A DNA stretch of 64,000 nucleotides. Origin: Magnolia sinica. Taxonomy: Eukaryota; Streptophyta; Magnoliopsida; Magnoliales; Magnoliaceae. Positions 59,004 to 64,000 of this stretch are shown piece by piece. Under the pieces are notes generated by a model. The model did no database searches. It was not told where the DNA came from and worked only from the letters and a program-made list of their open reading frames with translations. Made by a program: the position numbers and the translations under genes. How positions within the stretch are numbered: the stretch's first letter is position 1; each line of letters begins with the position of its first letter. The DNA lies in the NCBI RefSeq assembly GCF_029962835.1, contig NC_080582.1, positions 76,442,177 through 76,506,176 of the forward strand, written 5' to 3'.

Positions 59004-59520
59004 GGGAACGGATTGGCTACTCCCCCTGCCGGTGCTCTGTGGGCCCCACAATGATATATGTGTTTCATCCCTGCCGTCCATCTATTTTTTCAGATCATTT
59101 TATGAGACGAGAATAAAAATGAGGTATATCCCAATCTAAGTGGACCACATTACAGGAAACAGTGTTGAATGAGCGTCTACCATTAAAAACCTTTTGGGGG
59201 CCATAAAAGTTTTGGATCAAGCTGATCTTTGTTTTTTACCTTCATCTGGGCATGCATGACCTAACCAACAGATTGGATGTCAAATAACCAGTACAGTGAG
59301 CCTCAGGAGGATTTTAATGGTGGATATGCAATCACTATTATTTTCCTGTTGTGTGGTCCACCTGAGATTTCTATCCGTCTCATTTTTGGGATTAAACTTA
59401 AAATGATCTCTAAAAATAGATTAACGGAATGGATGAAACATATACATCATGGTGGGGCCCACAGAGGACCGACCACCAGCCCCCGGGCTGGTGGCAGGGG
59501 GAGTAGCCAATCCGTTTCCC
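59004..59520. mobile_element. Foldback MITE, complete copy with target-site duplication
   Basis: 517 bp. The ends GGGAACGGATTGGCTACTCC and (reverse-complemented) GGGAAACGGATTGGCTACTC are mirrored, and the arms continue through GTGGGCCCCAC. Flanked by the perfect 8-bp repeat TTCTAGCC (58996-59003, 59521-59528); two further C residues could extend it to 10. This is the best-defined copy and fixes the termini of the family. Confidence 0.88.
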
Positions 59521-59528
59521 TTCTAGCC

Positions 59529-59940
59529 TGTGAAAAAGATCTGTGGGCCATACCATGATGTATTTGTACAATCCTTGCCGTTCATCCATTTTGCCAAATC
59601 CTTTCAGGGATTAGGCTAAAAACGAGGCACATGAGCTCAAGTGGACCACACCATAGGAAACAGTGGGGATTGAAATCAAGCTGATATTTGTGTTTTCCCA
59701 AGGGTTATTGTGACTTTATGAGCAGGATGGACGGCAAATAAACATTGCTGTGGGCCCCAGGAAGTTTCGAATGGTGAATGTGGTCCACTTGAGCTTATGA
59801 TCTTTCTCATTTTTGAGATCATGCCCTAAAATCATTTCGAAAAATGGATGGACGGTGTAGATAAAACATATCCATTATGGTGGGGCCCACAGAGCTTTTC
59901 CATCAGCTAGCTGCTGATGTAGGGTCACCAGCCAATCCGC
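59529..59940. mobile_element. Foldback MITE, left-truncated, abutting the aldolase gene
   Basis: It has the internal phrases of the family and the right end CACCAGCCAATCCGCCTCCG, finishing about 60 bp before the ATG at 59998. The left arm is lost against the neighbouring copy. Confidence 0.75.
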
Positions 59941-59997
59941 CTCCGCAGTTCGCATTAAAGTTCAAAGAGTTCAAACGCAAAAGACATCATCTCTGCA

Positions 59998-61023
59998 ATG
60001 GCCGCCTCCACCTTCAACATTTCCCTTTTCTCCACGCTCTCCAAACCATCCCTTCCCTTCAATCCCTCCCTCAAAACCCTAAAACCCCATTTCCACACCA
60101 AGCCCAATTTCCCCAACCCCCTCAGAATCCAATCTCCACCCTTCAATCCCTGCTCCCCCAAATCCTCACCGACCGATCTCCTCCCTTCCGACCCCACCAC
60201 TTCCTCCCTCCCTCAAACCCTCAAAACGCGCCTCTCCTCCGGCGAGACTCTCTACGGCATCTTCCTCCTCGGTTTCTCCCCCACCCTCGCCGAGATCGCC
60301 GGCCACGCCGGCTACGACTTCGCCGTCGTCGACATGGAGCACGGCCCCGGCGGCATCTCGGACGCCCTTGCCTGCCTGCGTGCTCTCGCTGCCACCCAAA
60401 CCCCTGCGATCCTCCGCATTCCGGAATCTTCCGATGTCTGGGCCAAGAAGGCCCTTGATCTCGGCCCCCAGGGGATCATGTTCCCCATGATCGACGGCCC
60501 AAAATCCGCCAAGAAAGCAGTCTCCTACTGCAGATTCCCGCCCGAGGGCGTCCGCGGGTCTGCGCACACGGTCGTCCGGGCGTCCAAGTACGGGATCGAC
60601 GACGGGTACTTGCAGAATTACCAGGATGAGCTGCTGATCATGTGCCAGGTGGAGACGGAGGAAGCGGTGAAGAAGATCGAGGAGATCGCGGCCGTTGATG
60701 GGGTGGACTGCATCCAGATGGGGCCGTTGGATCTGAGCGCGAGCCTGGGGTATCTGTGGGACCCAGGGCATAAGAAGGTGAGGGAGGTATTACATGGGGC
60801 GGAGAAGAAGGTGCTGAAGACGAAGGGCGCATTCTTGGCCGGTTTCGCCATGGCGCACGATAGCCCAGAAGAGCTTAGGGTGCGCGGCTATCACATGGTG
60901 TCTGGTGCGGTGGATTTGGGGCTCTTCCGTGCCGCGGCGGTTGATGACGTGGCAAGGTTTAAGAAGGGTTTGAAGGAGGCTCAGAAAGAGGAGGACAAAG
61001 ATGAGAAGTACTGGAGCGAGTGA
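59998..61023 (+). CDS. HpcH/HpaI aldolase family protein, plastid-targeted (predicted)
   Basis: A single-exon gene of 341 residues. Residues 1 to about 70 are rich in Ser, Thr, Pro and basic residues with almost no acids, like a chloroplast transit peptide. Residues 75-325 form an HpcH/HpaI aldolase TIM barrel. Expected active-site residues are present: His115 in VDMEHGPG, Arg140 in ILRIPE, metal ligands Glu219 in CQVETEEA and Asp245 in GPLDLSAS. Family members cleave 2-keto-3-deoxy sugar acids or 4-hydroxy-2-oxo acids with a divalent metal. The plant orthologue (At4g10750-like) was named a PEP-carboxylase family protein, and its substrate is unproven. The tail is charged (EEDKDEKYWSE). GC-rich codons contrast with the AT-rich surroundings. 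The ATG context is GCAATGGCC. A truncated foldback MITE ends 60 bp upstream, so the promoter and 5' UTR must lie in or across it. Confidence 0.93.
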   Translation: MAASTFNISLFSTLSKPSLPFNPSLKTLKPHFHTKPNFPNPLRIQSPPFNPCSPKSSPTDLLPSDPTTSSLPQTLKTRLSSGETLYGIFLLGFSPTLAEIAGHAGYDFAVVDMEHGPGGISDALACLRALAATQTPAILRIPESSDVWAKKALDLGPQGIMFPMIDGPKSAKKAVSYCRFPPEGVRGSAHTVVRASKYGIDDGYLQNYQDELLIMCQVETEEAVKKIEEIAAVDGVDCIQMGPLDLSASLGYLWDPGHKKVREVLHGAEKKVLKTKGAFLAGFAMAHDSPEELRVRGYHMVSGAVDLGLFRAAAVDDVARFKKGLKEAQKEEDKDEKYWSE

Positions 61024-61535
61024 GGTGATTCGCGCGTGTAAAATTTTATGTGGATACTCGCGCGACGTGGTAACACGTGCGAGAGATGAGATCTGGGCCG
61101 TTTTTGGGTGGTGACCACAGACGACTAGCAACCCGTCCTCGTTCGTTCATGAAGTGTGCCATGCGTTTAGTTGAATTTTAGTTGTGGTTTTTTTTTTTTT
61201 TTTTGTCAACCGTTGATTTTTCTGATGACTAGCCGGAATCTCGAACACGTGTGCCATATAGGTACATGTGCGGGGACCTCAATCTTTTATCTTCAGTGTT
61301 TTGATGCAACCAACCTTATGGGTAGTCCAAAAGGGTATGGCAACATATGCACCTGCATTTTGGATCAGTGCAATACTTAGTGATAGGCATGTAAAGTGTC
61401 ACGGGTCTTTTATCTCTTAAGGTTAATAAGGAAATGTCATGTGTCAAAAATTAATAAATTACGTTCATAGGTAAGCTTATATCCATGTTGAAGATGGATT
61501 GTTGGATGATTTTATTAAAATGTTTAAATCTTTTT
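61024..61535. other. 3' flank of the aldolase gene
   Basis: Probable 3' UTR followed by AT-rich DNA, including (T)18 at about 61187-61204. No further gene is seen. Confidence 0.4.
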
Positions 61536-61551
61536 ATAAATGTTTGACATG

Positions 61552-61674
61552 GATCATTACTCTCGCCTCAGCGGTGGAATCATGGGACTTTCAACACGAG
61601 GTCATGGGTTCGAGTATCAATTGTGGTGAAATTCCATTATGGTGTGAGACTGGGTAAAATAAATAAATAAATAA
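61552..61674 (+). mobile_element. tRNA-derived SINE
   Basis: 123 bp with box A-like CGCCTCAGCGGTGGAATC and box B-like ATGGGTTCGAGTATC, then TTGTGGTGAAATTCCA, and an (AAAT)n tail. Perfect 16-bp target-site duplication ATAAATGTTTGACATG (61536-61551, 61675-61690). Confidence 0.88.
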
Positions 61675-61699
61675 ATAAATGTTTGACATGCCTATTGAT

Positions 61700-62150
61700 A
61701 AGGCTATCTTTGATGGACACTACCAATATGATGTATATGTTGGATGCACATCTGTTTTTCCAAATCATTGTAGGACATGAGCGCAATAATAAGACAGATA
61801 CAAATCTTTAGCAGACCTCACTGCAAGACTCACCATTAAAAACTTCCTAAGGCTCATTGTAATATTTATTTGCCATCTAACTTGTCCATTAGGTCACACA
61901 CGGATCTTGAAGAAGGGAAAAAACAAACATTGCTTCATCCAAAACTTGTGGCCCTCAAGAAATTTTTAATGGCATGGGTTCAATCACCACGGTCTCCTAT
62001 AGTGTGGTCCACGTGCATTTTATCTAACTCATTTTTGTGCTCCTGCTCTAAAGCAGAGCTGTAAAAATGGATGGATGGTGTGGATAAAATACATCCTGGT
62101 GGGGCCAACCGAGCACCATCCAGTAGCATCAGTAGGCAATTTGCCTCTAT
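61700..62150. mobile_element. Foldback MITE copy
   Basis: It has the family's internal phrases and the right end GGTGGGGCC..CAGTAGGCAATTTGCC. The 13-bp repeat CTATCTTTGATGG stands at 61704-61716 and again at about 62146-62158. The left arm lacks the outer part that is present on the right. Confidence 0.6.
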
Positions 62151-62190
62151 CTTTGATGGCTTGGGTGGAGTAACGCATGGGAGCCAAGCT

Positions 62191-62289
62191 TTATTTTTTA
62201 TTTTTTTAACCCCCACACCCACACCACATGGGCACTCGATCATATGATCTTTGAAACAGCCTGTCTACCATTGGGCCATGAAGCTGGAC
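62191..62289 (-). mobile_element. SINE, fused to a U6 pseudogene
   Basis: On the minus strand it reads GTCCAGCTTCATGGCCCAAT, GGTAGACAGG, GATCGAGTGCCCATGTGG, then GT-rich text and an A-rich tail (62191-62207 as T on the plus strand). Compared with the full-length copy at 51428 it lacks only a few 5' bases. Its 5' end touches the 3' end of the U6 sequence at about 62289/62290, in the same orientation. Confidence 0.8.
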
Positions 62290-62385
62290 TTAAAATTTGG
62301 ACAATTTCTTGATTTGTTCATGTCATTCTTGTGCAGTGGCCATGCTAATCTTCTTTGTATCCTTCAATATTTGACTTGAAAGGGA
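62290..62385 (-). pseudogene. U6 spliceosomal snRNA pseudogene
   Basis: The minus strand reads GATACAAAGAAGATTAGCAT, GGCCACTGCACAAGAATGAC, ATGAACAAATCAAGAAATTG, TCCAAATTTT. Against plant U6 from AGAGAAGATTAGC to TCCAAATTTT I count eight differences in 65 positions. The 5' stem (CCCTTTCAAGTCAAATATTG) is more decayed. The catalytic-core ACAGAGA box reads ACAAAGA, so it is a pseudogene. There is no plant U6 promoter (USE plus TATA) upstream that I can see. Confidence 0.88.
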
Positions 62386-62947
62386 GCAGGTGGTGGCCTA
62401 TGGGATTTGAAAAAAAGGATACTTACTCCCGGCTTAGGCTGAATCACTTGATAGGTAGCTCTTTATATATATCATGATCCAGAACCTCTTTCAGATAATT
62501 ATGTAACATTTAATGGCTTTTTTTTTTTTTTTTTCCTTCTTACTTTATAATGCTTTTATAAAGATAACCAATCTAAATATGGTTATTAACTATTGAGTTT
62601 ACTGAGTCATCCTCAAAAAAAAGTTTATTGAGTCGAATCAGGTCGAGTCTGCCAGTTGACCCAACCCAAATGAAAATTGAGTCTAGAGTTGGAGTTTTCA
62701 AGTTTTTAAAACCATCCAATGGGTCAAACTATAGGGCCCACGCTTGGGCTAGTAAATAGGGCCGGAGTGCGAGACTGGGCTTAAAATTAGGCCCGTTTGC
62801 CCAGGCTAGGATCGATGCAGACCAATAATGAATGGTCCAGCTTGGTCTGTCAGCCCAGTCGAATGATTTAATGGGCCATAGTTATACCGAAAAAAGAATG
62901 ACGGTTTAAAGGAACTTGTGAGAATGGCCAGCTGGTGATGGCCATGG

Positions 62948-63067
62948 TTGGGTTCGTACTCATGGCTCGTGAGTTTCAACACTGAGGTCATGGGTTTGAG
63001 TGCCCATTGTGGGGTGTGTGGGTGTGAGCACGTCTAAAAAAAAGAAAGAAAGAAAGAAAGAAAAAAA
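62948..63067 (+). mobile_element. tRNA-derived SINE
   Basis: It contains GGGTTCGTACTCATGGCTCG, TTTCAACACTGAGGTCATGG, GTTTGAGTGCCCATTGTGG, a GT-rich part and an (AAAG)n tail. No clear target-site duplication. Confidence 0.7.
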
Positions 63068-64000
63068 GTGCCCTTAGATTTACTTTTTATTATTTGTTAT
63101 ATAAATCATATCCTTAGATTCATGTTTCAATTGTCAAAATCGTTTATACAATGGGATTCTTTTGTGGACTGAGGGAATACCTCCAAAAATTTCTTAGATT
63201 GGACTCATTCAGACAATCGATCATTTCAGCTAAGCCCAGGGCCAAGCCCTTCTCCAGCCTGATTAAGTCGCAGGTGGGACAAAGGCCAGGGCTTAGTGGA
63301 CCCATTGCCACCCCCCACCGAGAGCATCTCCCTGTTCAGATGGGTTAAGTTTTCATGGAATGAAGTAGGTGAGGAGGAGAAAGGTTTTGTAGAAAGTTCA
63401 ACAGGATGCTTCAGGGATAGTTTGGAGAAGTTGTATTTGGACTCCAATCTACAGCTTAAAAATCTCCTGCCTCATCATCTTATTGAAAACTCATTGTATG
63501 GCCCTATTCCTGACCGGTTCAGGCAGAGCTTCCAAATCTCCAATTTCTTGCTCTTTGTCAAAACTTACTGTATGGACCAATTCTTGATTGGTTGAGTTAG
63601 CTTACAGGTTTTCAATATCCTGATCTTTTAGTATAAACTTTGTTGTCTTTTTGTAATAAAAATAAATTTCAAAAATAAAAATTATTTTTAGAAAGTAAAT
63701 AAATATATTTAATTATTTAAACTTTTCATAAATAGTGTGTATAGCTGGTTGGTAAGAAAAGGAGTTTTTCCTTCTGCAACAAAGTTTCAAATCTCTTCAA
63801 AGACAGTACAAAGCATCGTCTGTACGTGCGACCTAGGCTACTTAGGTGCACTTCGCATGGAGACAAAAGAGCTTTAATCTTTTTGGCACGTGGTTCGATG
63901 CAACTTGACTACCTTGAAGTATTATTAACCTTGGTGTTGATTGAGAGTGACTGTGACATGGTTGTACATGTGACACATATGCCACGTGTCACACATGTGG
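63068..64000. other. Right-edge intergenic DNA
   Basis: No supportable gene. Around 63480-63600 an ~80-bp phrase is repeated in tandem (ACTCATTGTATGGCCCTATT and ACTTACTGTATGGACCAATT). The last 50 bp holds a palindromic run around TGTGACACATATGCCACGTG. Confidence 0.4.

Noticed and set aside
59877-60458. 193-residue Pro/Arg-rich frame
   Set aside because: An out-of-frame shadow of the aldolase coding sequence. The 59998 frame carries the conserved active-site residues.
60166-60771. 201-residue frame on the minus strand
   Set aside because: It is a shadow of the GC-rich aldolase gene on the opposite strand, with no recognisable domain.
62290-62385. Functional U6 snRNA gene
   Set aside because: The ACAGAGA box is altered, the 5' stem is decayed, the 3' end is fused to a SINE, and no plant snRNA promoter is seen.
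63226-63595. Overlapping frames on both strands near the right edge
   Set aside because: Neither has a recognisable domain or splice context. Part of the plus frame is an ~80-bp tandem repeat.

Overview
The window looks like nuclear DNA from a flowering plant. Genes have plant-type GT-AG introns, one gene is a plant calcineurin-B-like EF-hand protein, and most of the sequence is made of plant transposon families (Ty3/gypsy Tat-type, Ty1/copia, RTE and L1 LINEs, tRNA-derived SINEs, hAT and Mutator-like elements, TRIM). The dense foldback repeat built around CCCACCATGATGTATGTG may point to a magnoliid or another early-diverging woody lineage. That is a guess, because no search was possible.

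Four host genes can be supported. (1) The last two exons of a plastid-type FAD-dependent oxidoreductase (PDE327-like) run in from the left edge and stop at 2473 (+). (2) A small ubiquitin-like protein lies at 9330-11545 (-), in three coding exons. (3) A calcineurin-B-like EF-hand protein has six exons spread over 18.4 kb, 37298-55720 (+), and its introns are packed with transposons. (4) An intronless HpcH/HpaI-aldolase family gene lies at 59998-61023 (+). Exon-like pieces of an unidentified gene lie near 14.4-15.25 kb (-).

Between and inside these genes lie: 2.5-9.3 kb, nested MITEs, a 36-bp-period tandem repeat and a ~447-bp tandem duplication; 12.0-14.2 kb, an RTE LINE split by a solo LTR; 17.4-18.2 kb, a second RTE fragment; 18727-30301, an 11.6-kb broken gypsy element with both LTRs, a 5-bp target-site duplication and an antisense reading frame, itself hit by a Mutator-like element; 31-37 kb, a pile-up of foldback MITEs; 42.3-49.6 kb, a broken copia element whose two ends are inverted copies of the same 3' end, with a second Mutator-like element inside it; 53.6-54.2 kb, a TRIM element; 59-62.4 kb, more foldback MITEs, SINEs and a U6 snRNA pseudogene fused to a SINE.

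The genes do not form a pathway or operon; each is an independent plant transcription unit. The most notable signals are the U6-SINE chimera (62191-62385), the inverted-end copia structure, the four-member family of CCGTTACGG-rich Mutator-like elements that carry foldback-MITE sequence, and the foldback MITE family itself, which supplies the DNA immediately upstream of the aldolase gene. Exon boundaries and protein families were read by eye from the sequence; no database was consulted.
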